Part shown: one piece after another, positions 27,960 to 36,981 of the stretch
How the letters are laid out: every line of letters begins with the position of its first letter
Numbering within the stretch: position 1 is the first letter of the stretch
NCBI RefSeq assembly: GCF_036038375.1
Contig: NZ_CP107935.1
Location: 6,634,001-6,698,000 of the forward strand
Direction: 5' to 3'
DNA: 64,000 nucleotides
DNA from: Streptomyces sp. NBC_00414
Lineage (GTDB): Bacteria; Actinomycetota; Actinomycetes; Streptomycetales; Streptomycetaceae
Notes under the pieces: generated by a model
Database searches by the model: none
What the model saw: the letters and a program-made list of their open reading frames with translations, nothing else
Told to the model about the DNA's origin: nothing
Program-made: the position numbers and the translations under genes

Positions 27960-29411
27960 TCACCGGTACTCCGACAGCCTGCGCCCGATGCCGAGGACCG
28001 CGCCGGCCGCGGCCAGCACCGCCAGCACCGCGGCGCCCGCCACGAGGCCGTTCATCGCGCCCCGCCCGTCACCGGCCGCCCGCTCGAACTCGGCGCGCTC
28101 GTGCTTGAGCGCGATGTCCAGGTTCTTGTCCACGCTCTCGAAGCACTCGCCCGTCGGCTTGTCCGCCTTCGAGCCGATGACCCTGGCGAGCGCGCCCTGG
28201 TAGTTGCCCAGCTCGTCCTGCTCGCGGGCTTCCCCGTGCCGCTGCTTCCAGACCTTCATGTTGCCCGTCGCGGCCTCGACCGGCTTCACGCCCGTGGTGT
28301 CGTCGGCGAGGTCCGCGGCGGCGGCCAGTTTCGTGGTGAGTTCCTTCATCTGCTGGTCGAAGTCGTAGTCGTACGTGTCCACGATCTCCGTCCCGGCTTC
28401 GGTGACCACTTTCTTGGTCTCCGCGCCGCGCGAGACCAGCGTCAGATTCTCGTTGCTGCGGGCCTTGAGCGAGGCGAGCCGGGCGTCGTTGAGCGTGTTC
28501 AGCGAGCGCACACCGTGGTCGTACGAGTCGTTCAGCCCGGCGCGGGCGACGGTGTGGCCGACCACCAGCCAGAGCAGGACGACCGTCGTGGCGGCCGTGG
28601 CGGCCACCAGCCCGTGGTTCAGAACGCGGTTCGTCCGGCGGTAGTTGCGCCGCTGGGCCCACACGAGGCCTCCGATGGCCACCACACCCGCGCCGATCGC
28701 GATCCACGGATAGGGCGTCGCGTCGTCGTAGTCGGAGCGCAGCCGCCGGTTCTCCACCGTGTAGAGACTCTCGGCGTCGTCGAGCATGATCTGCATCTTC
28801 GAGTTCGCGTACCGCAGGTAGGCGCCGCCGAGGGGGTAGCCCTGCCGGTTGTTGGCGCGGGCCCGCTCGACCAGGCCCTTGTACTCGGGAAGCATCTTGT
28901 TGAGCTTGGTGATGGTCTTCTCCGAGGCGGAGCCCGGCTCGGAGTTGGCCGCGGCGGTCACCAGCTTGTCGGCGGCCACCCTGATGTCCTTCTCGTACAG
29001 CTCGCGGGAGGCTTCCGTCTCCTGGCCGCCCGCGAGGAAGCCGCTGGAGGCCGCCGTGTTGGCGTCGGCGAGGGAACGGTAGATGTCCGCCGCGTCCGCG
29101 CTCAGCGGCTGGCTGCTGTGCAGTACGTCGTCGGCGGCGGCCGAACGTTCCGTCATCTCCCAGGCGGTGACCGCGCCGAACGCGACGACCAGGACGGCGA
29201 TGACGGCGCCGATGACGCGCAGCCGCCCGGGCTCGGTGGTCGCCCCGGCCCGCAGCCGGTCGACGCCCTCCGCCCACGCGGTGCGCCGCGGCGGCCCGGG
29301 CACCCCCGGCCGCCCCTGCGGCCCCGGTGGCGGAGCCTGCGGCGGGATCGCAGGAGACGTGCCCGCCCGCGCTGCCGGTGGCGCCGCGGTGCTCTGCTGC
29401 TGGTATGTCAC
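27960..29411 (-). CDS. glnX: GlnX-like membrane sensor protein
   Basis: This 483-residue protein has a Pro-rich cytoplasmic N-terminus and four predicted transmembrane helices. One is near residue 80 (VIGAVIAVLVVAFGAVTAW), two are in the middle (WIAIGAGVVAIGGLVW and AATAATTVVLLWLVVGHTV), and one is at the C-terminus (LVAGAAVLAVLAAAGAVLGI). Two extracytoplasmic helical domains lie between them. This matches the layout of GlnX, which in mycobacteria and corynebacteria passes the GlnH signal to PknG. GTG at 29411 was chosen because GGAGG lies six bases before it; the upstream extension is basic and unlike a coding leader. It heads the signalling block. Confidence 0.82.
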   Translation of the reverse strand: MTYQQQSTAAPPAARAGTSPAIPPQAPPPGPQGRPGVPGPPRRTAWAEGVDRLRAGATTEPGRLRVIGAVIAVLVVAFGAVTAWEMTERSAAADDVLHSSQPLSADAADIYRSLADANTAASSGFLAGGQETEASRELYEKDIRVAADKLVTAAANSEPGSASEKTITKLNKMLPEYKGLVERARANNRQGYPLGGAYLRYANSKMQIMLDDAESLYTVENRRLRSDYDDATPYPWIAIGAGVVAIGGLVWAQRRNYRRTNRVLNHGLVAATAATTVVLLWLVVGHTVARAGLNDSYDHGVRSLNTLNDARLASLKARSNENLTLVSRGAETKKVVTEAGTEIVDTYDYDFDQQMKELTTKLAAAADLADDTTGVKPVEAATGNMKVWKQRHGEAREQDELGNYQGALARVIGSKADKPTGECFESVDKNLDIALKHERAEFERAAGDGRGAMNGLVAGAAVLAVLAAAGAVLGIGRRLSEYR

Positions 29412-29614
29412 CTGACCTCCCCCATGGTCGTCGCCGGTCACCTCCGCCCGGCGCCGGTCAGCACGGGAAGAGACGCACGGCCGCAAGTATCGCCGCCGGG
29501 ACCGACATCCGAACAGGCCTTGACGCGATCTTGGTCGGATTGCGGCACAGCGAAGATCTCGCACCACCCCTGCTCATGAATACGCCAACCCGAACTGTTC
29601 GGTTCCCGGCGCGC

Positions 29615-30649
29615 TCAGACCCTGTCGTAAAACTCTCTTACGCGGGCGTGCGCCCGGGCCGGGGCGCCCTGGTGGTCCAGCCCGAGGAGCGCCGATCCGA
29701 GGACCGGCCGGGCGGTGACGACGCGGGGTACGGCCTTGGGGGCCCGCTCGGCCAGCAGCTCCCTCACCCGGTCGTCGAGTTGGGGGTGGCGGGCGGCCAG
29801 GACGCCTCCGCCGAGGAGGACCGGCGCCTCCTCGTCCAGCAGGTCGAGCCGGGTCAGGGCGACGACCGCCATGCTCACGATCTCGTCCGCCAGCCGGTCG
29901 ACGAGGGCGCGGGCGACCGGGTCGCCGCCGGCGGCCGTGGCGAACAGGACCGGCGTCAGCTCGTGGCGCCGCACGTCCTCCACATGCCCCAGGTGCAGGG
30001 CCTCGATCAGCGCGTACATCGTGGGGAGGCCGAAGTGCGCGGGCAGGGCGCGGGCCAGCTCGGTCGCGGCGCCCCGGCCGTCCTCGGCGCGCGCCGCGTG
30101 CCACAGCGCCTCCTCGGACAGACCCCAGCCGCCGCCCCAGTCACCGGAGATCCGGCCCAGGGCGGGGAAGCGGGCGACCCGGCCGTCGGGGCGCATGCCC
30201 ACGCAGTTGATGCCCGCTCCGCACACCACGGCGACGCCCCGCGGCTCCTCGACGCCCGCCCGCAGTATCGCGAAGGTGTCGTTGCGGACCTCCACGGTCG
30301 TCCCCCACGCGCGCGCGTGCAGCGCGGCGGCCAACTGCTCCTCCTCCACGGGCAGATCGGCGTTGGCGAGGCACGCGGAGACATGGCCGACGGCGGTGAC
30401 GCCCGCCGCGGCGAACGCCCGCCCGACGGCGTCGGCGAGCGTGTCCACCGCCTGCCGGACCCCGACGACGGGCGGCCGGAACCCGCCGCCGCGCGCCGTG
30501 GCGAGCACACTCCCGTCGCCCGCCACGACCGCGACGTCGGTCTTGCTGTTCCCGGCGTCCACGGCGAGGACGGTGTGTTCGGCCTCCATGCGGGCGCCGG
30601 GGTCGGTGTGTTCGGGCCCCGTGTGGGCGGTGGGGCCGGACGCGGTCAT
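29615..30649 (-). CDS. N-acetylglucosamine kinase-like sugar kinase (BadF/BadG/BcrA/BcrD ATPase)
   Basis: This 344-residue ASKHA-fold kinase starts its catalytic part with VLAVDAGNSKTDVAVV (phosphate-1 motif), then has VVCGAGINCVG, the phosphate-2 region RISGDWGGGWGLSEEAL, and LLGGGVLA near the C-terminus (adenosine motif). This family phosphorylates GlcNAc or related hexosamines and glucosides at C6. ATG at 30649 overlaps the GH4 stop by ATGA; a GTG at 30655 is the alternative start. As the last gene of a sugar-uptake operon next to a phospho-glycosidase, it most likely makes the 6-phosphosugar on which the pathway depends. The exact sugar is not determined. Confidence 0.85.
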   Translation of the reverse strand: MTASGPTAHTGPEHTDPGARMEAEHTVLAVDAGNSKTDVAVVAGDGSVLATARGGGFRPPVVGVRQAVDTLADAVGRAFAAAGVTAVGHVSACLANADLPVEEEQLAAALHARAWGTTVEVRNDTFAILRAGVEEPRGVAVVCGAGINCVGMRPDGRVARFPALGRISGDWGGGWGLSEEALWHAARAEDGRGAATELARALPAHFGLPTMYALIEALHLGHVEDVRRHELTPVLFATAAGGDPVARALVDRLADEIVSMAVVALTRLDLLDEEAPVLLGGGVLAARHPQLDDRVRELLAERAPKAVPRVVTARPVLGSALLGLDHQGAPARAHARVREFYDRV

Positions 30650-31911
30650 GCCCACGCGAGGTGCTCCCGGTTGTGCGCGATCAGCCGGTCGGTGAGTCCG
30701 TCGGCCAGCTCGTACTGGCCGACCAGGGGATGCGCGAGCAACGCCCGGAACACCCGCTCGCGGCCCCCGCGCAGGGCGGCCTCCAGAGCCAGGTCCTCGT
30801 ACGCGGTGACGTTCGCCATCAGCCCCGCGAACAGCGGGTCCACCGGCGCCACCGGCAGCGGGACGGCCCCGGAGTGCCCGACCGCCGCCTGCACCTCGAT
30901 CACGGCGTCGTCGGGCAGGAACGGCAGCGTCCCCCGGTTGTGGGTGTTCACCACCTGGTACGGGCTCCCGCCGCCGCCCAGCAGGGACGCGGCGAGGTCT
31001 ACGGCGGCCTCCGAGTAGTAGGCCCCGCCCCGCTTCGCCAGCAGCGCCGGCTTCTCGTCGAGCGCCGGGTCGCCGTACATCTTCAGCAACTCCCGCTCCA
31101 TCTCCGCCACTTCCGCGGCCCGCGACGGCTTCGTACCCAGCTCCCGTACGACCTCGTCGTGCGCGTAGAAGTAGCGCAGGTAGTAGGACGGGACGACACC
31201 CAGGCGGTCGAGGACGGCGGTCGGCAGACGCAGGTCACCGGCGATGGCGTCACCGTGCTCGGCGAGCAGCTTCGGCAGGACGTTCTCGCCGTCGGGGCCG
31301 CCCAGTCGCACATGGGTCTCCCAGGTGAGGTGGTTGAGGCCCACATGGTCCAGATGCACATCGGTGGGGGCGACCCCGAGGAGCCCGGCGAACTTGCGCT
31401 GGAAGCCGATCGCCACGTTGCACAGCCCGACCGCCCTGTGACCGGCCTGGAGGAGGGCGCGGGTCACGATGCCGACGGGGTTGGTGAAGTCGATTATCCA
31501 GGCGTCCGGGTTGGCACGCCGGACGCGCTCGGCGATGTCGAGCACCACCGGGACCGTACGCAGCGCCTTGGCGAGGCCGCCCGCGCCGGTGGTCTCCTGA
31601 CCGACGCAGCCGCACTCCAGCGGCCAGGTCTCGTCCTCGTTGCGGGCGGCCTGGCCGCCCACGCGGAGCTGGAGCAGCACGGCGTCGGCGCCGTCCACGC
31701 CCGCGTCGAGGTCGCCGGTCGTGGTGATGCGGCCGGGGTGCCCCTGTTTGGCGAAGATGCGCCGGGCCAGACCGCCGACCAGCTCCAGCCGGTCCGGCGC
31801 CGGGTCGACGAGGACCAGCTCCTCCACGGGCAGCGTGTCCCGCAGCCGCGCGAATCCGTCGATGAGTTCAGGGGTGTAGGTCGAACCCCCGCCCACTACT
31901 GCGAGTTTCAT
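30646..31911 (-). CDS. glycoside hydrolase family 4 (6-phospho-beta-glucosidase-like)
   Basis: This 421-residue GH4 enzyme has the N-terminal NAD site VVGGGSTYTPEL, IIDFTNPVGIVTRAL, the metal-binding Cys in LCNVAIGFQRKF and GLNHLTW, all standard for GH4. Family members cleave glycosides by an NAD- and Mn-dependent oxidation-elimination route and often require a 6-phosphate on the substrate. Because the transporter here is of the ABC type, which does not phosphorylate, the adjacent kinase would have to supply the phosphate. It starts two bases downstream of the permease stop, in the same transcript. Confidence 0.92.
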   Translation of the reverse strand: MKLAVVGGGSTYTPELIDGFARLRDTLPVEELVLVDPAPDRLELVGGLARRIFAKQGHPGRITTTGDLDAGVDGADAVLLQLRVGGQAARNEDETWPLECGCVGQETTGAGGLAKALRTVPVVLDIAERVRRANPDAWIIDFTNPVGIVTRALLQAGHRAVGLCNVAIGFQRKFAGLLGVAPTDVHLDHVGLNHLTWETHVRLGGPDGENVLPKLLAEHGDAIAGDLRLPTAVLDRLGVVPSYYLRYFYAHDEVVRELGTKPSRAAEVAEMERELLKMYGDPALDEKPALLAKRGGAYYSEAAVDLAASLLGGGGSPYQVVNTHNRGTLPFLPDDAVIEVQAAVGHSGAVPLPVAPVDPLFAGLMANVTAYEDLALEAALRGGRERVFRALLAHPLVGQYELADGLTDRLIAHNREHLAWA

Positions 31912-31912
31912 G

Positions 31913-32830
31913 TCAGCCCTTCACTCCGGTGAGCGTGACGCCCTCGACGAACGCCTTCTGAGCGAAGAAGAACACGAGGATCACGGGGGCCATGACCAGG
32001 ACGGTCGCGGCCATCGTCAGATTCCAGTCGGTGTGGTGCGCGCCCTTGAAGGACTCCAGGCCGTAGCTCAGGGTCCAGGCGCCGGGGTTCTCGGACGCGT
32101 AGATCTGCGGCCCGAAGTAGTCGTTCCAGGCGTAGAAGAACTGGAAGAGTGCGACGGCCGCGATGCCCGGCTTGGCCATCGGCAGCACGACCTTCAGCAG
32201 TGTCTTCAGGTCGCCGCAGCCGTCGACCTTCGCGGCGTCGATGTACTCGTTCGGGATCGTCATCAGGAACTGCCGCAGCAGGAAGATGGAGAACGCGTCG
32301 CCGAACGCCATCGGGATGATCAGCGGCCACAGCGTGCCCGACAGATCCAGCTGCTTCGCCCAGAACAAGTACATCGGGATGATGATGACCTGCGGCGGCA
32401 GCATCATCATCGAGATGACCAGCATCATCGACAGGTTCCGGCCACGGAAGCGGAACTTGGCGAGCGCGTACGCCACCGGGATCGAGGACGCGACCGTCAG
32501 CGCGGTGCCCACGCCCGCGTACAGGAGGGTGTTCTTCCACCAGGTGAGGAAGCCGGGGGTGTCGAAGACCTTCGCGTAGTTGCCCCACTCCCAGGTGTCC
32601 GGGACGAGGTCCCTGGTGAGGGTCTGGTTGTCGCTCATCAGGGAGGTGAGCACGACGAACACGAAGGGCAGGACGACGAACAGCGCGGCGGCGACGCCGA
32701 GCGCGTGCACGGCGATCCACTCCAGGAGCGCCTTGCGGCGGGCGGTGCGCTCGGCGGGGGTGACGGGCTCCTTCGGTGTGCCCGGCTTCACGGGCTCGTC
32801 CAGGGGGCGCGTCTCGGTCGTCTGCGTCAT
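31913..32830 (-). CDS. carbohydrate ABC transporter permease, MalG type
   Basis: This 305-residue protein has six predicted transmembrane helices starting near residue 38 (LGVAAALFVVLPFVFVVLTSL). The EAA loop that contacts the ATPase is present in the form EYIDAAKVDGCGDLKTLLKV. It is the second permease of a CUT1 importer. It sits two bases from the first permease and the GH4 gene. No ATPase is encoded in the operon, so a shared MsiK-type ATPase elsewhere is expected, as is usual in Streptomyces. Confidence 0.93.
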   Translation of the reverse strand: MTQTTETRPLDEPVKPGTPKEPVTPAERTARRKALLEWIAVHALGVAAALFVVLPFVFVVLTSLMSDNQTLTRDLVPDTWEWGNYAKVFDTPGFLTWWKNTLLYAGVGTALTVASSIPVAYALAKFRFRGRNLSMMLVISMMMLPPQVIIIPMYLFWAKQLDLSGTLWPLIIPMAFGDAFSIFLLRQFLMTIPNEYIDAAKVDGCGDLKTLLKVVLPMAKPGIAAVALFQFFYAWNDYFGPQIYASENPGAWTLSYGLESFKGAHHTDWNLTMAATVLVMAPVILVFFFAQKAFVEGVTLTGVKG

Positions 32831-32832
32831 GG

Positions 32833-33798
32833 TCAGTCACCTGCCTGGATGAGACCGCCCCGGCGCCGCATCAGGAGTGCGGTGAACGCCATGGACAGGG
32901 CGAACAGCACCAGCGCGACCACGCACGCGGAGCCGTAGTCGAACCGCTGGAAGCCGAGGTTGTAGACGAGCTGCGGCAGGGTGAGCGTCGACTTGTCGGG
33001 GTATCCCGGTTCGAACTGCTGGCCCGAGCCGCCGATGATCCCGGAGGCGACCTTCCCCGCGACCAGCGGCTGCGTGTAGTACTGCATCGTCTGGATGACA
33101 CCCGTGACCACCGCGAACATCACGATCGGCGAGATGTTCGGCAGCGTCACGAACCGGAACCGCTGCCAGGCGGACGCGCCGTCCAGCTCGGCGGCCTCGT
33201 ACTGCTCCTTCGGTACGTCGAGCAGCGCGGCCATGAAGATGACCATCAGGTCGCCGACGCCCCACAGGGCCAGCATGGTGAGGGCGGGCTTGGACCAGGT
33301 GGCGTCCGTGAACCAGCCGGGCGTCGGCAGACCCAGGTCGCCCAGCACCGAGTTGACCGGTCCCGTACCCGGGTTGAGCAGGAACACGAAGGCCAGCGTG
33401 GCGGCGACGGGCGGCGCGAGGTAGGGCAGGTAGAACAGCGTGCGGAAGACGCCCGTGCCGGTCTTGATCTTCGTGATCAGCAGGCCGATCCCCAGGCCGA
33501 AGAGGACCCGGAAGGTGACCATGACGAGCACCAGCCACAGGGTGTTGCGCAGCGCCGGCCAGAACATGGGGTAGTCGTTGAGGACGTAACTCCAGTTGCC
33601 AAGACCCCTGAACTCGGGGACACCGAAGCCGTCGTACTTCATGAACGAGAAGTACACGGTCGAGACCAGCGGGTACGCGAAGAAGACACTGAAGCCGATC
33701 AGCCACGGCGACATGAAGGCGGCCGTGCGCAGAGCCTGTTTCCTGCGTTTCACCCGCAGCGTGGGCGTGGGCCGCGTGGACATGGGGTGTGTGGACAT
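32833..33798 (-). CDS. carbohydrate ABC transporter permease, MalF type
   Basis: This 321-residue protein has six transmembrane helices (first at AAFMSPWLIGFSVFFAYPLV) and an EAA loop EQYEAAELDGASAWQRFRFV. It forms the importer channel with the next permease. Two start codons sit 15 bases apart (33798 and 33783) because the start segment is a tandem duplicate (MSTHP followed by MSTRP). It begins six bases after the binding-protein stop. Confidence 0.93.
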   Translation of the reverse strand: MSTHPMSTRPTPTLRVKRRKQALRTAAFMSPWLIGFSVFFAYPLVSTVYFSFMKYDGFGVPEFRGLGNWSYVLNDYPMFWPALRNTLWLVLVMVTFRVLFGLGIGLLITKIKTGTGVFRTLFYLPYLAPPVAATLAFVFLLNPGTGPVNSVLGDLGLPTPGWFTDATWSKPALTMLALWGVGDLMVIFMAALLDVPKEQYEAAELDGASAWQRFRFVTLPNISPIVMFAVVTGVIQTMQYYTQPLVAGKVASGIIGGSGQQFEPGYPDKSTLTLPQLVYNLGFQRFDYGSACVVALVLFALSMAFTALLMRRRGGLIQAGD

Positions 33799-33804
33799 GG
33801 GGCG

Positions 33805-35133
33805 CTACTTCGCCTGCTCGATGTCACGGTCGATCTGGTCGGCGGTCTTCTCCAGACCGGCCTTCAGATCCTTCACCTTGCCGGACTCGTACTGGTAGCC
33901 GAAGTCCTGCAGGGTCGTCTGGTACGTCGCGCCGTTGACGGAGGCCGGCGGCGTGTTGGACCGCGGGTGCTGGGCGATGTCCACGAAGGTCTTGAAGCCG
34001 CCGTCGACCTTCAGGTCGGGCGACTTGAGCGCGTCGAACGTGGACGGCACGTTGTGGATGGCGTTGGCGAACGAGACGACGGCCTCCGTGTCGGTCGTCA
34101 TGTACTTCATCAGTTCCCAGGCCGCGTTCTGCTTCTTGCTCTGCGGCGCGATACCCATGATCGTGCCGGAGAGGAAACCCTTGCCGTACTCGTCCACCTC
34201 GTCGTCGGCCACGGGCATCGGAGCGGTACCGATCTCGAACTTCACGCCCGCGTCCTGTGCCATGCCGAGCCGCCACTCGCCGTCGAGCTGCATCGCGACC
34301 TGCCCGGTCTGGAAGGGGTGCTTGGCGCCCCACTCGTCGCCGAACGTGTTGCGGTACCGCTCCAGCTTCTGGAAGCCGCCGAGATCGTCGACGAGCTTCT
34401 TCTGGTACGTGAACATCTCGGCGAAGGCCGGGTCCTCGGCGATGCTCGACTTGCCGCTCTTGTCGAAGTAGGAGTGGTCCCACTGCGACATGTAGTGGTC
34501 CACCACGGTCTCGTAGCCGTGGTAGTTCGGCATGAAGCCGAGCTGCGCGTACGAGTCGCCCTTGGACTTCGTCAGCTTCTTCGCGTCCTTCGCGAACTCG
34601 GTCCACGTCTTCGGCGGTGCCTTGATGCCGGCCGCCTCGAAGGCGGCCTTGTTGTAGTAGAGGCCGTAGGCGTCGCCGAGCAGCGGCAGCGCGCAGCGCG
34701 TGCCCTCGAACTGGGTGTACTCCAGCATCGGCTTCGGGATGATCGCGTCGAGGTCGAGCTTCGACTTCTCGATGAAGGGCTTCAGGTCGGCGAAGGCGCC
34801 GGACGAGCAGAACTTGCCGACGTTGGACGTGGTGAACGAGGACACCACGTCGGGCCCGTTCGAACCGCCCGCGCGCAGCGCCTGGTTGAGCTTGTCGTCG
34901 TTGATGTTGCCGACGACCTTCACCTTGATGTTGGGGTGCGCCTTCTCGAAGCGGCCGATGTTCTCCTGGATCGCCTTCACCTCGGCGGGCGCGCTCCAGC
35001 CGTGCCAGAACGTGATCGTGGTCCTCGCGTTCGGATCGTCCGTGGCACCGGAGTCGGACTGGCCGGTACAGCCGGTGGCGAGGAGGGCTATCGACGCGGC
35101 GGCGAGCACCGCTTTACGGGGCATTCCGGGCAT
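33805..35133 (-). CDS. sugar ABC transporter substrate-binding lipoprotein
   Basis: This 442-residue family 1 solute-binding protein has a signal peptide with lipobox LLATGC (Cys near residue 22) followed by a Ser/Thr/Asp-rich tether. The mature part starts TTITFWHGWS and includes GPDVVSSFTTSNVGKF, YGLYYNKAAFEAAG and GEWRLGM, typical of CUT1 proteins. It should be anchored outside the membrane and deliver a glucoside or oligosaccharide to the two permeases. It is the first structural gene of the operon, 120 bases after the ROK regulator stop. Confidence 0.93.
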   Translation of the reverse strand: MPGMPRKAVLAAASIALLATGCTGQSDSGATDDPNARTTITFWHGWSAPAEVKAIQENIGRFEKAHPNIKVKVVGNINDDKLNQALRAGGSNGPDVVSSFTTSNVGKFCSSGAFADLKPFIEKSKLDLDAIIPKPMLEYTQFEGTRCALPLLGDAYGLYYNKAAFEAAGIKAPPKTWTEFAKDAKKLTKSKGDSYAQLGFMPNYHGYETVVDHYMSQWDHSYFDKSGKSSIAEDPAFAEMFTYQKKLVDDLGGFQKLERYRNTFGDEWGAKHPFQTGQVAMQLDGEWRLGMAQDAGVKFEIGTAPMPVADDEVDEYGKGFLSGTIMGIAPQSKKQNAAWELMKYMTTDTEAVVSFANAIHNVPSTFDALKSPDLKVDGGFKTFVDIAQHPRSNTPPASVNGATYQTTLQDFGYQYESGKVKDLKAGLEKTADQIDRDIEQAK

Positions 35134-35253
35134 GACGGGGTCTCCCTATGAGCAGGGCGGGCTGGACGGGGGAAGAGGAAAGGGGGAGCAGGGTGGTGAG
35201 GTCGGGGCGGGTGCCGGGTTCAGGGGCCCTTCAGCGGGCCGGTCGGGGGCTGT

Positions 35254-36480
35254 TCAGTGGGCCGAGGTGTCGAAGACCTCGTCGCGGGTGGCCGCGAGCG
35301 CGCTCTCCAACGCGCCGCGCAGCACGGGCTGTTCATGGACGTCGCCGACGACCAGGCGCGGCCGGGACGCGGCCAGCTCCTCCAGCTCGGCCTGCACCAG
35401 CGCGCGCAGGGGTTCGCCGCCCCTGCTGAGCGAGGCGCCGCTGAGGACGACGAGTTCGGGGTCGAGGACGGAGACGAGGGAGGCGAGACCGGTGGCGAGG
35501 CCGGTCGCGTACGTCTCCAGGAGTCGCCGGTGCGGGCCCGCGTTGATGTCCGCGGCCTGCTCGACGAGGGCGGCGGCGACCTCGCTGTAGGGCCCTGCGG
35601 GGATGGGCCGTATCCCGAGTTCGCGGGCGAGCTTCGGGATGGCCTGGGAGCCGGCCAGCTCCTGGTAGCCACCGCTGTTGGCCTTGGTGACGTGCCGGAC
35701 GAGGGGCGCGCCGGGCACGGGGAGGAAGCCGACCTCGCCCGCGCCGCCGGTCCAGCCGCGGTGCAGCCGTCCGCCGAGCACGAGGGCTGCGCCCAGGCCT
35801 CCCTCGTTCCACAGCAGGACGAAGTCGTCGTGGCCCCGGGCCGCCCCGAGCCGTTGTTCGGCGACGGCGGCGAGGTTGACGTCGTTCTCGTACTCGACGG
35901 GCATCGGCAGCGCCGCCGCGAGTTCGTCGAGCAGGGCGGGGGAGTGCCAGCCGGGCAGGTGCGAGGCGTAGCGCAGACGGCCCGTGTTCGGGTCGAAGGC
36001 GCCGGGGGTGCCGATGACGAGGCGCCGGAGGTCGGCCCGGACGAGCCCCGCCGCCTTCACCGCGCCGTCGAGGGCGTCGGTGACCTGCCGTACGACGGTG
36101 TGGGCGGGACGCCGGCCGGGGGTGGGCAGTTCGTACTCGCCCACCGTCCGCCCGGTCACGTCGGCGACGGCGGCGAGGATCCGCTCGGGCGTCACGTCGA
36201 GCCCGGCGGCGTACGCGGCGGCGGGGTTGACCGCGTACAGCTGCGCGTTGGGCCCCGGCCGTCCTTCACTGGTACCGGTGACGACGACGAGCCCCGCCGC
36301 CTCCAGCCGGGCGAGCAGCTGTGAGGCGGTCGGTTTCGACAGCCCGGTCAGCTTGCCGATCCGGGTCCGGGACAGCGGGCCGTGCTCCAGCAGGAGGTCG
36401 AGCGCGGCCCGGTCGTTCATGGCGCGCAGCACGCGCGGGGTGCCCGGGGTACCGGATGTTCCTGCCATGACTGTCGACAC
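35254..36480 (-). CDS. ROK-family transcriptional regulator
   Basis: This 408-residue repressor has an N-terminal winged HTH (RTRIGKLTGLSKPTASQLL, about residues 40-60) and a ROK sugar-kinase-like domain with a GTPGAFDP loop, ENDVNLAAVAEQ, GGLGAALVLGG and a glycine-rich segment. The ROK zinc motif (CxCGxxGC) is absent, as in some Streptomyces regulators. GTG at 36480 and ATG at 36468 are both possible starts; the former follows GAAAGG. It lies directly upstream of, and in line with, the sugar operon and probably represses it until the imported sugar binds. Confidence 0.9.
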   Translation of the reverse strand: MSTVMAGTSGTPGTPRVLRAMNDRAALDLLLEHGPLSRTRIGKLTGLSKPTASQLLARLEAAGLVVVTGTSEGRPGPNAQLYAVNPAAAYAAGLDVTPERILAAVADVTGRTVGEYELPTPGRRPAHTVVRQVTDALDGAVKAAGLVRADLRRLVIGTPGAFDPNTGRLRYASHLPGWHSPALLDELAAALPMPVEYENDVNLAAVAEQRLGAARGHDDFVLLWNEGGLGAALVLGGRLHRGWTGGAGEVGFLPVPGAPLVRHVTKANSGGYQELAGSQAIPKLARELGIRPIPAGPYSEVAAALVEQAADINAGPHRRLLETYATGLATGLASLVSVLDPELVVLSGASLSRGGEPLRALVQAELEELAASRPRLVVGDVHEQPVLRGALESALAATRDEVFDTSAH

Positions 36481-36792
36481 CTGCCTTTCGGCTTCCCAGC
36501 TTCCCAGTGCGGTCACCGGGAAGTCCACCAAGATCACTGTTAGGAAACTTTACTATCGGTGGGAGGAAGGTAGGCCGGGGGTGGGCGGGGCGTCAACAGG
36601 TTGTTCGGGTGGCAACGGAGTCGTTACCTGGGGGTGGGTGTGGGGGTGGGGAGCTTCCCGCCGGCGGATCGGCTGCGGATCGGCGGCCGACCGGCGTAGG
36701 GGAGCCCTGGCAGGCGTGCTGCCGCGACTCCCCGTCGTTCCCGTGGGATCCGCTGGGGCCTGACGCCATAAAGTTCGGATTTTAGGAGCAGC
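36481..36792. other. 312-base divergent intergenic region holding the ROK promoter
   Basis: This stretch separates the ROK gene from two rightward small genes. It contains the imperfect palindrome at 36540-36556, listed separately, then a G-rich run (36610-36650) and a short AT-rich stretch TAAAGTTCGGATTTTAGGAG just before the start at 36793. No further gene was found. Confidence 0.55.
36540..36556. promoter_or_regulatory. candidate ROK operator
   Basis: TTAGGAAACTTTACTAT is an imperfect palindrome with arms TAGGAAA and TTTACTA (6 of 7 pairs) around a single C. It lies 60-76 bases upstream of the ROK start. AT-rich palindromes of the kind TTAGGAAA/TTTCCTAA are, as I recall, typical ROK binding sites in Streptomyces, so autoregulation is likely. 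Confidence 0.5.
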
Positions 36793-36981
36793 GTGGGCGA
36801 CAAGCAGTACATCGAGTTCGTTGAGCAGATCCGCGACAGGCCGGGCATGTACGGACTGAACGGCACCTACCATCCGACCGCCATGCTTCTGCTCGGGTTC
36901 GACCTGGCCCGGGACGGTGACCTGCTGCGGGGCTTCAGGGAGCGTGCGCGACACGCGGTGCGGCCTAAGGGAGACTCGTGA
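36793..36981 (+). CDS. 62-residue unknown protein sharing an RPGM motif with its neighbour
   Basis: GTG at 36793 has an AGGAG seven bases upstream. The product begins MGDKQYIEFVEQIRDRPGMYG, and its RDRPGMYG resembles the RRPGMFG of the next gene, also followed by a helix that contains a Leu-Leu pair. Its stop overlaps the next start by GTGA, so the two are coupled. I recognise no family. It may be a small paralogue or a regulatory or immunity-type partner of the downstream protein. The resemblance to the GyrB RPGMYIG loop is too short to mean anything. Confidence 0.6.
   Translation: MGDKQYIEFVEQIRDRPGMYGLNGTYHPTAMLLLGFDLARDGDLLRGFRERARHAVRPKGDS

Noticed and set aside
36793..36981. GyrB-like RPGMYIG similarity of the 62-residue protein
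   Set aside because: Only five to six residues match and no GHKL fold is present.
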